The notes under the pieces were generated by a model that was not told where the DNA came from, made no database searches, and was given only the letters and a program-made list of their open reading frames with translations. A stretch of DNA of 64,000 nucleotides from Glycomyces lechevalierae (GTDB lineage: Bacteria > Actinomycetota > Actinomycetes > Mycobacteriales > Micromonosporaceae): contig NZ_JAPZVQ010000006.1 of the NCBI RefSeq assembly GCF_027622945.1, positions 203,182 through 267,181 on the forward strand, in the 5' to 3' direction. The translations under genes were made by a program, and so were the position numbers. This document shows, in pieces, positions 1-8,111 of this stretch (its first letter is position 1; each line of letters starts with the position of its first letter).

Positions 1-2
1 TG

Positions 3-38
3 ATCAAACGCGGCTACCGGTTGAACCTCGAAGTCTGA
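3..38 (+). CDS. possible 3' end of a truncated upstream gene
   Basis: Frame 3 from the window edge reads eleven residues ending in GYRLNLEV before a TGA stop, and a strong hairpin follows 13 bases later, as expected after a gene end. Too little is present to name the protein. It is kept only because the terminator-like hairpin implies an upstream transcription unit. Confidence 0.35.
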   Translation: MKRGYRLNLEV

Positions 39-51
39 TTTCCGCTGCTCG

Positions 52-81
52 CGCCGCCCTGGTCCAAGGATCAGGGCGGCG
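52..81 (+). terminator. stem-loop terminator after the truncated gene
   Basis: A perfect 10-bp inverted repeat (CGCCGCCCTG / CAGGGCGGCG) with a 10-base loop. No real T-run follows, as is common in high-GC actinobacteria. Confidence 0.6.
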
Positions 82-200
82 TTCACCGTGGCTCGCAGCC
101 TGCACCGGCCATTGAGGATGGGTGGCGGGACGGTTCCCGACTCCGTACGATGAGGGTCCTGAGACCGTTACGCCCGCTTGCTCGAGAATCGGAGGCCGCC

Positions 201-926
201 ATGGCATACCCGCCGGCGCCGCAGTATCCGCAGTCGCCCCCGCCGGGGCCGAAGACCAGGCCCGCGGTGGTCACCGCCGTGGTGTGGACCCAGATCCTCA
301 CCGCCGTGCTGCTCGTGGCCAGCGGCATCGCCATGTTCTCGGTGATGTCCTCGGTGGAGGACACCGTCAAGGACCAGCTGCTCAGCGACCCCGAGCTGGC
401 GAACTCGGGCCTCACCGACGACAACGTCAACTCGCTCATCACCTTCACGTTCGCGCTCATCGCGGGCGTGTACGTGATCATGGCGATCTTCTACGTCGTC
501 CTGGCCCTGCTGGTGAACAAGGGCAACCGGGCCGGGCGCATCCTGAGCTGGATCCTCTCCGGCATCGGCCTGCTGTGCTGCGGCATCGGCGGGCTCGTCG
601 GCCAGGTCGGCTCGATGACCGCGAACGTGAACGGCCAGGAGTACCAGGACGAGGCGACGCAGGCGATCGAAGACGCCACGCCCGCCTGGGTGAACGCGAT
701 CGACTGGGCCACGCTCATCGTGCTCATCGTCGGCTCGCTGGTGATCATCATCCTGCTCGCCGTCCCGGCCGCGAACGAGTTCTTCCGCAAGGAGGAGCAG
801 CCGATGGGCCCGTACATGGGCCAGCCGCCGTACGGGCAGCAGCCGGGCCAGCCGCCCTACGGCCAGCAGCCGCCGGGCGACCAGCCGCCCTACGGGCAGC
901 AGCCGCCGCCTCCGCCGCAGCAGTAA
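201..926 (+). CDS. four-TM membrane protein with a PPYGQQ-repeat tail
   Basis: Unrecognised 241-residue membrane protein. The ATG at 201 follows GGAGG at a good distance and is preferred to the in-frame upstream start at 150. A short Pro-rich N-terminus (MAYPPAPQYPQ) is followed by a hydrophobic segment at about residues 20-45, two in the middle (about 80-105 and 112-135) and one near 175-200. The last 40 residues are low-complexity repeats of PPYGQQ. The layout resembles the many actinobacterial small membrane proteins with disordered Pro/Gln/Tyr tails. No catalytic motif is seen and the function is unknown. Confidence 0.8.
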   Translation: MAYPPAPQYPQSPPPGPKTRPAVVTAVVWTQILTAVLLVASGIAMFSVMSSVEDTVKDQLLSDPELANSGLTDDNVNSLITFTFALIAGVYVIMAIFYVVLALLVNKGNRAGRILSWILSGIGLLCCGIGGLVGQVGSMTANVNGQEYQDEATQAIEDATPAWVNAIDWATLIVLIVGSLVIIILLAVPAANEFFRKEEQPMGPYMGQPPYGQQPGQPPYGQQPPGDQPPYGQQPPPPPQQ

Positions 927-937
927 CGAGAGTTGAA

Positions 938-965
938 GGGCCCCAACGCATCAGCGTTGGGGCCC
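938..965. terminator. bidirectional terminator between convergent genes
   Basis: A perfect 12-bp stem (GGGCCCCAACGC / GCGTTGGGGCCC) with a four-base loop sits between the stops of the rightward membrane protein and the leftward epimerase-like gene, so it can serve both. Confidence 0.75.
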
Positions 966-976
966 TCGCCTTGTCC

Positions 977-2053
977 TCAGCCCTCGTATTTGAGGTTCCC
1001 CGGCTCCGGGACGGTGAAATGCCGCTCGCCCTCGTGGTGCGCGACCCGATCGGGATCGCGGTGCCAGGCGGCCAGCACGGCGTTCTCCTTCTCCCGGGTG
1101 AGTCCGGCCTTCAACTGCGGCGCTTCGGCGTTCGCGTCCCACCAGCGGTTCACGGTGACGTCCAGGGGCGACGCCCGGAAGCCGGCCGCGGCCGCCGGCC
1201 CGCCGGGGCGGCCCTGCATCCCGTCGTATTCGGGCGAAGGCACCCACATGCCGAGCGAGTCCGGCCCGGCCCAAGGGTTGACGCCGTGCTCGGCCAGGAA
1301 CTCCTGCGGCACCCAGGTCAGGTTCGGGCGCTCGGCGATGACACCTCGCTCGATGAGCACATCGGCGACGCCGTCGAGGAAGGCCCCGAAGGCGAGCGGT
1401 TCGCCGATGGCGTCGATCGTCCCGGTGAGGCCCGTGTCGGCGGCATCGAGCAGCCAGGCCGCGTAGTCCTCGACGTCGATCCACTGGACCCGCCGTTCAG
1501 GCGTACCGGGGGCGAGTACTTCGCCCCCCTCAGCGAAACGCAGCGGCCAGTACCCGAGGCGGTCGTTTCGGTCCCGCGGACCGACGATGAGGCCGGGCCT
1601 GGTGATGAACCCCTTGTCTCCCATGCGGTCGCGCACGAGCTGCTCGCAGGCGACCTTGCTGGCGCCGTAGATCTCCCAGCCGGGGTCGGTCGAGTCGGGC
1701 GCGGTCGGCTCGTGGAGCTCGTCGCTCACGACGTCGTTTCGCGCGTAGACGGAGATCGTGGAGACGAGCGACCAGTGGCCGGCGTGATCGGCGAGGGCGT
1801 CGAGCACGGGGCCGATGTACCCGGGGACGCGCGCGACGTCGAAGACGGCGTCGAACTCCTCGCCGCGCAACGCGTCGAGGCCTTCACCGGTGGCGCGGTC
1901 GAGCTTGACGAACCCGGCGCCCTCCGGCGGTTCGCCGGTGGTGCCGCGGGAGGCGACGGTGACGCGGTGTCCGCGTGCGACGGCGTGCTTCGCGATGGCC
2001 TCGGACAGGAACACGGTCCCGCCGAGGACGAGGACGTTCTTCTCAGTGCTCAT
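977..2053 (-). CDS. NAD-dependent epimerase/dehydratase family protein
   Basis: A 358-residue Rossmann-fold protein of the extended SDR type. The N-terminus reads MSTEKNVLVLGGTVFLSEAIA, a GGTxFL dinucleotide-binding loop typical of isomerase-like NAD-epimerase family members. A YGASK motif (Tyr and Lys of the catalytic pair) lies near residue 160, followed by a RPGLIVGPRDR segment. The C-terminal third (WWDANAE, AGLTREKE) is typical of actinobacterial 'reductase/epimerase' paralogues whose substrates are unknown. The frame stays open further upstream through a 17-bp tandem repeat, but the ATG at 2053 gives the family-like N-terminus. Sugar-nucleotide activity would be inference. Confidence 0.85.
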   Translation of the reverse strand: MSTEKNVLVLGGTVFLSEAIAKHAVARGHRVTVASRGTTGEPPEGAGFVKLDRATGEGLDALRGEEFDAVFDVARVPGYIGPVLDALADHAGHWSLVSTISVYARNDVVSDELHEPTAPDSTDPGWEIYGASKVACEQLVRDRMGDKGFITRPGLIVGPRDRNDRLGYWPLRFAEGGEVLAPGTPERRVQWIDVEDYAAWLLDAADTGLTGTIDAIGEPLAFGAFLDGVADVLIERGVIAERPNLTWVPQEFLAEHGVNPWAGPDSLGMWVPSPEYDGMQGRPGGPAAAAGFRASPLDVTVNRWWDANAEAPQLKAGLTREKENAVLAAWHRDPDRVAHHEGERHFTVPEPGNLKYEG

Positions 2054-2110
2054 CACCCGAGCATGGACGCCTGCCGGCCGGCTGGCAAGAGCGGTTCGCC
2101 CTGAGCGGAT

Positions 2111-2178
2111 CGGGTACCACTGTGCTTCGGGTACGACCGTGCTTCGGGTACCGCTGTGCTTCGGGTACGACCGTGCGG
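2111..2178. repeat. four tandem 17-bp units
   Basis: Four contiguous 17-bp copies starting CGGGTAC (2111-2127, 2128-2144, 2145-2161, 2162-2178). Units 1 and 3 resemble each other (CGGGTACCACTGTGCTT), as do units 2 and 4 (CGGGTACGACCGTGCTT), giving a 34-bp higher-order repeat. The array lies between two divergent genes, about 55 bp from each start. Confidence 0.9.
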
Positions 2179-2231
2179 ATGTGCAAGCCGCAGCGGCGCA
2201 ATACGATGGAAGACCAGGGAGTGGAGGCGCG

Positions 2232-2468
2232 ATGACCGACGACGGCAGCGAATTCGACGAGTCCTTCTTCGCGTCCCTCGAATCCGGGCCCGACGAGCCC
2301 GACGACGCGGCACCGGACGACACGCTCGACTTCGACCTCGAAGGCGACGGCGGCGTGGAGGAGTTCCTGTACGAGGCCGAGGGCGACGGCAGCTTCGAGA
2401 CCGAGGCCGGCGAGGAGCCCGACCTCGACGGCGGCCAGAGCTCCTTCTACGGCTTCGACGGCGACTGA
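2232..2468 (+). CDS. small acidic hypothetical protein
   Basis: A 78-residue protein made largely of Asp, Glu, Gly and Ser, with a strongly negative charge, ending in SSFYGFDGD. The ATG at 2232 follows a GGAGTGGAG-like ribosome site. No hydrophobic segment, cysteine or known motif is visible, and it is probably intrinsically disordered. It is divergent from the epimerase-like gene across the 17-bp repeat array and precedes the endonuclease V gene on the same strand. No function can be assigned. Confidence 0.65.
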   Translation: MTDDGSEFDESFFASLESGPDEPDDAAPDDTLDFDLEGDGGVEEFLYEAEGDGSFETEAGEEPDLDGGQSSFYGFDGD

Positions 2469-2527
2469 GCACCGTTCTCGTTCGTAGGTGCCCGCGACCG
2501 GTCCGCGGCTTTCGTTAGGCTTTCGGC

Positions 2528-3214
2528 GTGAGCGATCAACCCCGAGCCGCCTATGCCCGCCTGCCCCGCGACGAGGCCGAAGCGGTCGCCATGCAGACCG
2601 AGCTGGCCGGATGCGTGGTCGTCGCCGACGACGACACTCCTATAGAGACGATCGCCGGACTCGACATCGCCTACGACAAGGACAGCGACACCGCCGTCGC
2701 GACCGCCGTCGTCATGCGCCGCGCCGACCTCGAAGTGCTCGACGAGACGATCGTGCACGGCGCCTCCGACTTCCCGTACGTGCCCGGGCTCCTCGCCTTC
2801 CGCGAACTCCCGTTGCTGCTCAAGGCGATCGAAGCGCTCTCGGTGACCCCCGACCTGTACGTGTGCGACGGCTACGGGCTCACCCACCCGCGCCGGTTCG
2901 GCCTCGCCTGCCACCTCGGCGTCGTCCTCGACGCGCCCGCGATCGGCGTCGCCAAGAACCCGCCGCATCTGCCCTGGGAGGCCCCCGCGCCCGAACGCGG
3001 CGCGTGGACGGCGATCACCGCGAGCGGCGAGACCGTCGGCTGCGCGCTGCGCACCCAGGACGGCGTCAAGCCCGTGTACGTCTCCGTGGGGCACCGCAGC
3101 ACCCTGCCGACCGCCCGCGACCTCGTGCTCGAACTCGCCCCGAAGTACCGGCTCCCCGAACCGATCCGCGCCGCGGACCAGTTGGGCCGCAAGCAACTCG
3201 CCGCCACCGAATGA
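2528..3214 (+). CDS. nfi: endonuclease V (deoxyinosine 3' endonuclease)
   Basis: A 228-residue endonuclease V, which nicks DNA one phosphodiester bond 3' of deoxyinosine (deaminated adenine) to start repair. The family's catalytic residues are in place with the Escherichia coli spacing: Asp46 in AGLDIAY, Glu93 in the FPYVPGLLAFRELP block, Asp114 in CDGYGLTHPRRFG and Lys143 in VAKNPP. The SVGHR segment near the C-terminus is the family's (S/P)GHR motif. Length equals the family norm. The start is GTG at 2528. It stands alone, with no repair partner adjacent. Confidence 0.93.
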   Translation: MSDQPRAAYARLPRDEAEAVAMQTELAGCVVVADDDTPIETIAGLDIAYDKDSDTAVATAVVMRRADLEVLDETIVHGASDFPYVPGLLAFRELPLLLKAIEALSVTPDLYVCDGYGLTHPRRFGLACHLGVVLDAPAIGVAKNPPHLPWEAPAPERGAWTAITASGETVGCALRTQDGVKPVYVSVGHRSTLPTARDLVLELAPKYRLPEPIRAADQLGRKQLAATE

Positions 3215-3296
3215 CCACGCGGTAGGGTCCGCCTTACCCCGCGCGGGGACGCTCGCCGGATGGATCGCGCTCCCGTCCGCCGATAGCGTCGACGCC

Positions 3297-3746
3297 ATGG
3301 AACAACCCGAAACCGTCAAGAACGCCACCCTGCTGTGGGCCACCGCGATCACGGCCGGGATCGTCGAGACCGTGCTCGCCGTCAGCGAGATCGCCAAGGA
3401 CTCCGGTCTGGACTCCGGCGTCTGGATGAACATCGGCGTCCGCTCGGCCGTCTACCTCGGCGCCTTCGTCCTCGTGGGCTTCTTCGCGCGCGGCCGCCGC
3501 TGGGCCCGCGTCAGCCTCGCCCTGCTGCTCTCCGTCGTCGGCCTCGCAGCGATGGTCGTGCCCTCCGCGATGCAGCTCAGCGACGGCGAATCGCTCATCG
3601 CGGCCGTGGGCGGCGACGGCGACTTCGCCATCGCCTTCTTCGTGGTCCGGCTCCTGCACATCGCCGCCGTCCTCCTCGCCACCGGCCTCATGTTCAGCCC
3701 CGGCGCGAACGCCTACTTCCGCAAGCCCGAACTCGCCACCGCCTGA
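3297..3746 (+). CDS. four-TM integral membrane protein
   Basis: A 149-residue unrecognised membrane protein with four hydrophobic segments (about residues 10-30, 47-65, 70-90 and 112-135), short loops and a basic GRRWAR turn after the second helix. It ends FRKPELATA. The layout resembles small DUF-type actinobacterial membrane proteins and partner-like TM proteins without enzymatic motifs. The ATG at 3297 is the only good start. A strong hairpin follows the stop. Confidence 0.75.
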   Translation: MEQPETVKNATLLWATAITAGIVETVLAVSEIAKDSGLDSGVWMNIGVRSAVYLGAFVLVGFFARGRRWARVSLALLLSVVGLAAMVVPSAMQLSDGESLIAAVGGDGDFAIAFFVVRLLHIAAVLLATGLMFSPGANAYFRKPELATA

Positions 3747-3785
3747 AACAGAACTGCCTGAAAACGGGCGCCCCCTGAAACGGCG

Positions 3786-3812
3786 CTGCCCCGGCCTTCC
3801 CGGCCGGGGCAG
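3786..3812. terminator. bidirectional terminator
   Basis: A perfect 11-bp stem (CTGCCCCGGCC / GGCCGGGGCAG) with a five-base loop, between the convergent membrane protein and MOSC genes. CTCTCT follows on the plus strand. Confidence 0.75.
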
Positions 3813-3818
3813 TCCTCT

Positions 3819-4469
3819 CTATGCGTCGAAGTTGCCGCGCAGCCATTCGCGTTCGCCCGGCGGCAGCTCGGGCGCCTCCAGGACCACCGGGACGAGGTCC
3901 TTGTCGCCCATCGCGGCCCGGAAGAACATCGCGGCCGTCACGCCGTGGTCGGGCCGGTGCACGACCTCCAACTCGGCGCCCGCCTCCACGAACCCCGGCT
4001 CGACGACCCGCATGTACGGGCCCGGCCGGGCCTCGCGGGTGAACGTCTTCAGCCAGCCGCGCTCGGCGATCCAGCCCCGGAACGTCCCGCACGGGATCCG
4101 CGCGCCGGTCACCTGCAGCACCAGCCCGCCCGGGCCGGCCCACCGCTCGCCGATGAGCGCCGCGTTCACGTCGTACCCGGTCGTCGTCAGGTTCTCCCCG
4201 AACGCACCCGGCCCGAAGTCCCGGCCCACGAGCCCGTTGAAATGCGCGTAGTCCTCCGAGCCGTAGACGTACACGGCCTGGTTCGTGCCGCCGTGGTGCT
4301 GCACGTCCCCGACCTTGTCGCCCGCGAGCCCGACCGAGCCGTCGCCCTTCGGGCCCGGCGAGGTCACGCGCACGGGACCCTCGACCGGCTGCTTGTCGAT
4401 ATAGGTGGCCGCGAGGCCCTTCCACGGGTTGTCCCGAGGCTTCCCCACGTTCACGCTGATGATCTTCAC
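3819..4469 (-). CDS. MOSC domain-containing protein (YiiM type)
   Basis: A 216-residue stand-alone MOSC protein. The family binds the molybdenum cofactor through a conserved cysteine, here in TGARIPCGTFRGW, and YiiM-type members reduce N-hydroxylated compounds. The hallmarks are the N-terminal ISVNVGKPR strand, GDKVGDVQHHGGTNQAVYVYG (His-His-Gly-Gly) and GAFGENLTT. Length fits the YiiM class rather than the C-terminal MOSC of mARC or MOCOS. The 3-alpha C-terminal extension (PPGEREWLRG) is present. The substrate is unknown. It converges with the upstream gene and is divergent from recO. Confidence 0.9.
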   Translation of the reverse strand: MKIISVNVGKPRDNPWKGLAATYIDKQPVEGPVRVTSPGPKGDGSVGLAGDKVGDVQHHGGTNQAVYVYGSEDYAHFNGLVGRDFGPGAFGENLTTTGYDVNAALIGERWAGPGGLVLQVTGARIPCGTFRGWIAERGWLKTFTREARPGPYMRVVEPGFVEAGAELEVVHRPDHGVTAAMFFRAAMGDKDLVPVVLEAPELPPGEREWLRGNFDA

Positions 4470-4546
4470 GGGTCGAGAGCCTAACGAGCGCCCGCCCGCG
4501 CCTCAACCCCATTTGTCGTGTCGGACCCTCCGGCTACGCTTGCGGC

Positions 4547-5299
4547 GTGGGGGTGAGCACTCGGAAGCTGTTCCGCGACGACGCGGTCGTTCTGCGCACC
4601 TTCAAACTCGGCGAGGCCGACGCGATCGTGTCCCTCCTCGGCCGCCAGCGCGGCCGCTACCGCGCCATGGCCAAGGGCCTGCGCCGCACCTCCTCCAAGT
4701 TCGGGGCGCGACTCGCCCCCTTCAGCCACGTCGACCTCCAGCTCATCGAGGGCCGCGCCGAGCTGCACACCGTCACCCAGGCTGTCGGCCTGCACCTCTC
4801 CGGCGGCGCGATCGCAGCCGACTGGCCCGCGTACACCGCCGCCTGCGTCATCGCCGAGGCCGCCGAGCGGCTGGTCCCCGAGGACCACCAGCCCGACCTC
4901 GACGTCTTCCAGCTCACGCTCGGCGCGTTCCGGGCGCTGGCCGAGACCGACCTGCCGGCCGTGCTCGTCATGGACTCGTACCTGCTGCGCGGCATGAAGT
5001 CCGCCGGGTGGGCGCCGTCGCTCGACCAATGCGCGAGCTGCGGTAAGGACGGCGAGCACCGCGCGTTCGCGGTGGCCGCCGGCGGCGCGGTCTGCGGCGA
5101 CTGCCGCCCGGGCGGCGCGACCGTGCCGAAGCCGGCCTCGCTGGAACTCATGCGCGCGTTGGAGAAAGGCGACTGGGCGAGCGCGAGGGCCGCGGACGCG
5201 CGCCAGCGCTCCGAGGCCGCCGGCCTCATCGCGGCGCACTTCCAGTGGCACTCCGAGCGGCCCCTGAAGACCCTGAAGTACGTGCCGCACCAGTCCTGA
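4547..5299 (+). CDS. recO: DNA repair protein RecO
   Basis: A 250-residue RecO, which loads RecA onto SSB-coated single strands in the RecFOR pathway and anneals complementary strands. The N-terminal OB fold begins LFRDDAVVLRTFKLGEADAIVSLL and continues to GLRRTSSKFG. A C4 zinc-binding site is visible as CASC (162, 165) and CGDC (183, 186). GTG at 4547 is used; GTG at 4553 is equally possible. In many actinobacteria recO lies directly before uppS. Here an alpha/beta hydrolase gene on the opposite strand separates them, five bases after the recO stop. Confidence 0.95.
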   Translation: MGVSTRKLFRDDAVVLRTFKLGEADAIVSLLGRQRGRYRAMAKGLRRTSSKFGARLAPFSHVDLQLIEGRAELHTVTQAVGLHLSGGAIAADWPAYTAACVIAEAAERLVPEDHQPDLDVFQLTLGAFRALAETDLPAVLVMDSYLLRGMKSAGWAPSLDQCASCGKDGEHRAFAVAAGGAVCGDCRPGGATVPKPASLELMRALEKGDWASARAADARQRSEAAGLIAAHFQWHSERPLKTLKYVPHQS

Positions 5300-5304
5300 C
5301 GGCG

Positions 5305-6060
5305 CTACATGGTGCGCAGCAGGAACTCGGCGGTGAGGTCGACCAGCGCCGCGCGGGCGGGCACGGTCTCGAAGCAGTGGTCGAGGTCCTCGAAGAGGTG
5401 CAGTTCGAGCCGGTCGGCGTAGATCTCGCGGTAATGATCGATCACGTCGTCGGGGAAGAGCTCGTCCTCGGTGCCGGCCGCGAGCAGGACCGGTCCGGTG
5501 AATGCGGCGGCCTTGGTCCACGAATCGATGCCGAAGCCGTCCTCCGTGAAGCGCCGGGTCACCGGCTGCCCGAAGAGATCGTCGTAGCCCTTCTCGACGA
5601 TCTCGGGCCAGTACTCGACCTCGTCGGGTTCGTTCGCCTCGACGGCGAGCGCGGCCGGGGCCCACAGCGCCAGCGTCCGGACCGGGTTCTCAGTTGCGGC
5701 CAGGGACGCGGTGAGCCCGCCGAGGCTCATGCCGAGCAGCGACAGGCGATCGGGGTCGAGCGCGCGGTGGGAGGCCAGGGCTTCGAGGACGGCGCCGACC
5801 TGCGCGACCTGGTTGGTGACGGTGAGCTCGGCGAAGTCGCCGTCGGATTCGCCGCAGGCCGCGAAGTCGAACCGGTAGGCGGCGACTCCCTGCGCGGCGA
5901 GGTCGCGGGCGAGTTTCACGAAGATGTTGCCGAACTCCATCCGGTTGGCGCCGAAGCCGTGGCAGAGGACGACGGCGGGCACGGGGGCATCATGCGGCCG
6001 GGGGAGGTGGAGGACGCCGCGAAGGGTGCGGCCGGCGTGCTCGACGTTGAGAGGTTCCAC
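5305..6060 (-). CDS. alpha/beta hydrolase
   Basis: A serine hydrolase of the BAAT/Hydrolase_4 style, about 251 residues from the GTG at 6060; an in-frame GTG at 6096 would add 12 residues unlike the family. The oxyanion segment CHGFGANRMEFGN, nucleophile elbow GMSLGG (Ser112), the acid in GTEDELFP and the His in LDHCFE complete the triad. FDFAACGESDG matches peptidase S9-like or feruloyl esterase-like hydrolases of the 'RFDxxGxGxS' type, with Cys in place of the usual His/Arg. The substrate is unknown. It is convergent with recO and divergent from uppS. Confidence 0.88.
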   Translation of the reverse strand: MEPLNVEHAGRTLRGVLHLPRPHDAPVPAVVLCHGFGANRMEFGNIFVKLARDLAAQGVAAYRFDFAACGESDGDFAELTVTNQVAQVGAVLEALASHRALDPDRLSLLGMSLGGLTASLAATENPVRTLALWAPAALAVEANEPDEVEYWPEIVEKGYDDLFGQPVTRRFTEDGFGIDSWTKAAAFTGPVLLAAGTEDELFPDDVIDHYREIYADRLELHLFEDLDHCFETVPARAALVDLTAEFLLRTM

Positions 6061-6354
6061 GGGCCGAACGTAACAGAGGGCACATGGATGCGCCACGGGG
6101 AGAAGGTGAGCGCTGCGCGGGTTCGTAATCGCCCCCGTTTTCGATAGTGCGCCGAGGGTCCGACAAGACGGCGGGACCAGGCCGGTGGGGCCCGAGCGAT
6201 GGGGACTCGACCGATGGGCCTGAGCGAGCAGCGCGCCGGAGGCGAGCGGATCGGCGCGCGTTGCGACCGGTTGTCGGCGGGCGTGGTCCTGGCCTCGCGT
6301 GGGGGCGGATTAGTATCGAGGCCCCCGTTGACGACTTGGCCGCCTGGAGGTCCT

Positions 6355-7140
6355 GTGAGCCGCACGTACGAGCCGCCGAAGCCGCACCCGTCGGGCGCGA
6401 AGCCGCCCGCGCTGCCGCGTGAGCTCGTCCCCCGGCACGTGGCGCTCGTGATGGACGGCAACGGTCGCTGGGCCAAGGAGCGCGGCCTCAAGCGCACCGA
6501 GGGCCACACCATGGGCGAGGCCTCCCTGTTCGACACCATCGAGGGCGCGATCGAGATGGGCATCGGCACCCTTTCGGCGTACGCGTTCTCGACCGAGAAC
6601 TGGCGCCGCAGCCCCGACGAGGTCCGCTGGCTCATGGGCTTCAACCGCGACGTCATCCACCGCCGCCGCGACGAGCTGCACGCCATGGGCGTGCGCATCC
6701 GCTGGGCCGGTCGCCGCCCGAAGCTGTGGAAGAGCGTCATCAGCGAACTCGAAGTGGCCGAGGAGATGTCGAAGAAGAACGACAAGATCACGCTGCAGTT
6801 CTGCGTGAACTACGGCGGCCGCGCCGAGATCGCCGACGCCGCCGCCGCGCTGGCCCGCGACGTGAAGGCCGGGCGGCTCAACCCGGAGCGCATCACCGAG
6901 AAGACCTTCGCGAAGTACCTGTACAACCCGGACCTGCCGGACGTCGACCTGTTCCTGCGCCCCTCCGGCGAGCAGCGGACCTCGAACTTCCTGCCCTGGC
7001 AGTCCGCGTACGCCGAGATGGTCTATCTCGACGTCCTCTGGCCCGACTTCGACCGCCGCCACCTATGGCATGCCTGCGAGGTCTACGCGAGCCGCGACCG
7101 CCGCTTCGGCGGAGCCGAGCCCAACCCCATCCAAGTGTGA
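6355..7140 (+). CDS. uppS: isoprenyl (undecaprenyl/decaprenyl) diphosphate synthase
   Basis: A 261-residue cis-prenyltransferase that extends farnesyl diphosphate with isopentenyl diphosphate to make the lipid carrier for cell-wall synthesis. The catalytic loop is [13 protein letters not shown] (Asp34), followed by [12 protein letters not shown] and the C-terminal signature [23 protein letters not shown]. The family usually has Thr or Ser where Pro stands in RPSGE. The GTG at 6355 follows GGAGG four bases upstream, which decides the start over the longer open frame from 6199. It completes the recO-uppS neighbourhood. Confidence 0.95.
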   Translation: MSRTYEPPKPHPSGAKPPALPRELVPRHVALVMDGNGRWAKERGLKRTEGHTMGEASLFDTIEGAIEMGIGTLSAYAFSTENWRRSPDEVRWLMGFNRDVIHRRRDELHAMGVRIRWAGRRPKLWKSVISELEVAEEMSKKNDKITLQFCVNYGGRAEIADAAAALARDVKAGRLNPERITEKTFAKYLYNPDLPDVDLFLRPSGEQRTSNFLPWQSAYAEMVYLDVLWPDFDRRHLWHACEVYASRDRRFGGAEPNPIQV

Positions 7141-7168
7141 CAGTCGCCGGGGCGAATCCCCGTGCCCG

Positions 7169-8020
7169 CTATCTGAACGGCGTGAAGCCCCGGCCGCGTT
7201 CCTGCTCGGCCTGGAGCTTGTCGACCGTGACCTGCAGCTTGTCGATCCGGTCGAGGATGATCGCGGTGTCCGCCGAGATCTGTTCGTCTATGTCGTCGAG
7301 GCGCTGCGCCTCCTCCATCGACGCGAGCACCACGCCGAGCAGCAGGTTGACCAGCACGAACGCACCGAACAGGATGAACACCAGGTAGTACGGCAGCGTC
7401 CACATGTTGTGCTCCATGCTGTTGCGCATGACGTTCCCCATGTCGTCGAACGCCACCAGCTGGAACAGGTTCAGCAGGGCCTTCCCCACGGTCCCGAAGT
7501 GCGCGGGGTCGCTGGAGCTGAACGCGATCCAGCCGACCATCGCCCACAGGTACATGACCACGCCGGTCAGTGCGAACACGCCCGCGGACTTCGGCAGGGC
7601 CTTCCCGGCCGCGACCAGGATGATCCGCAGCGACGGCAGCGACCGGAAGATCCGCACGATCCGCGCCAGGCGCAGCATCCGCAGGATCGTCACGTTCTCG
7701 CGCAGGCCGGGCATGAACGACGCGAAGACGATCACGAAGTCGAAGATGTTCCAGCCGTCCCGGAAGAACCGCAGCGGCCGCCGTCCGAACGACAGCAGCC
7801 CCGCCAGCACCTCGAACGTGAAGAACCCCAGGCACACGTGGTCGACCCAGTGCAGGAAATCGGCGACCTCGGTCGTATGCGGGAACGTCATCGCCCCCAG
7901 CGCGGCCGCGTTCACGAGGATGACCACCATCGACACCATCTGGAACCGCGGACTCGCGAGCAGCGCCCGGCAAGCGGCCGGGATCCGGCTCGGGTCGGTA
8001 CCTAGGGTGGGAACACGCAC
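7169..8020 (-). CDS. one-domain voltage-gated ion channel (NaChBac-like)
   Basis: A 283-residue single-domain 6-TM channel, which would assemble as a tetramer. S4 is clear, with Arg114, 117, 120, 123 and 126 in the ILRMLRLARIVRIFR run. S5 (about 147-168), pore helix and S6 (about 209-234) follow. The pore reads FQLVAFDDMGNVMR, where NaChBac has FQVVTLESWASGVMR. So the selectivity-filter Thr, Leu, Glu, Ser and Trp are replaced by Ala, Phe, Asp, Asp and Met. The C-terminus (DIDEQISADTAIILDRIDKL onward) is a predicted coiled coil, as in NaChBac. Start GTG at 8020; a TATTAC-like -10 lies about 12 bases upstream. Ion selectivity cannot be read from this filter. Confidence 0.9.
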   Translation of the reverse strand: MRVPTLGTDPSRIPAACRALLASPRFQMVSMVVILVNAAALGAMTFPHTTEVADFLHWVDHVCLGFFTFEVLAGLLSFGRRPLRFFRDGWNIFDFVIVFASFMPGLRENVTILRMLRLARIVRIFRSLPSLRIILVAAGKALPKSAGVFALTGVVMYLWAMVGWIAFSSSDPAHFGTVGKALLNLFQLVAFDDMGNVMRNSMEHNMWTLPYYLVFILFGAFVLVNLLLGVVLASMEEAQRLDDIDEQISADTAIILDRIDKLQVTVDKLQAEQERGRGFTPFR

Positions 8021-8111
8021 CGCACAAGAGTAATAAAGAGAATCACTCTGCTACTGGTGGGTTGTGCAAGGCAGCCGTTCCCTCACCGGAGCCATGCCGC
8101 ACAATGACTGC

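Noticed and set aside
8029..8059. Possible Zur box before the permease
   Set aside because: The AT-rich stretch (GAATCACTCT) does not match the TGACAAT half-sites or form a good palindrome.
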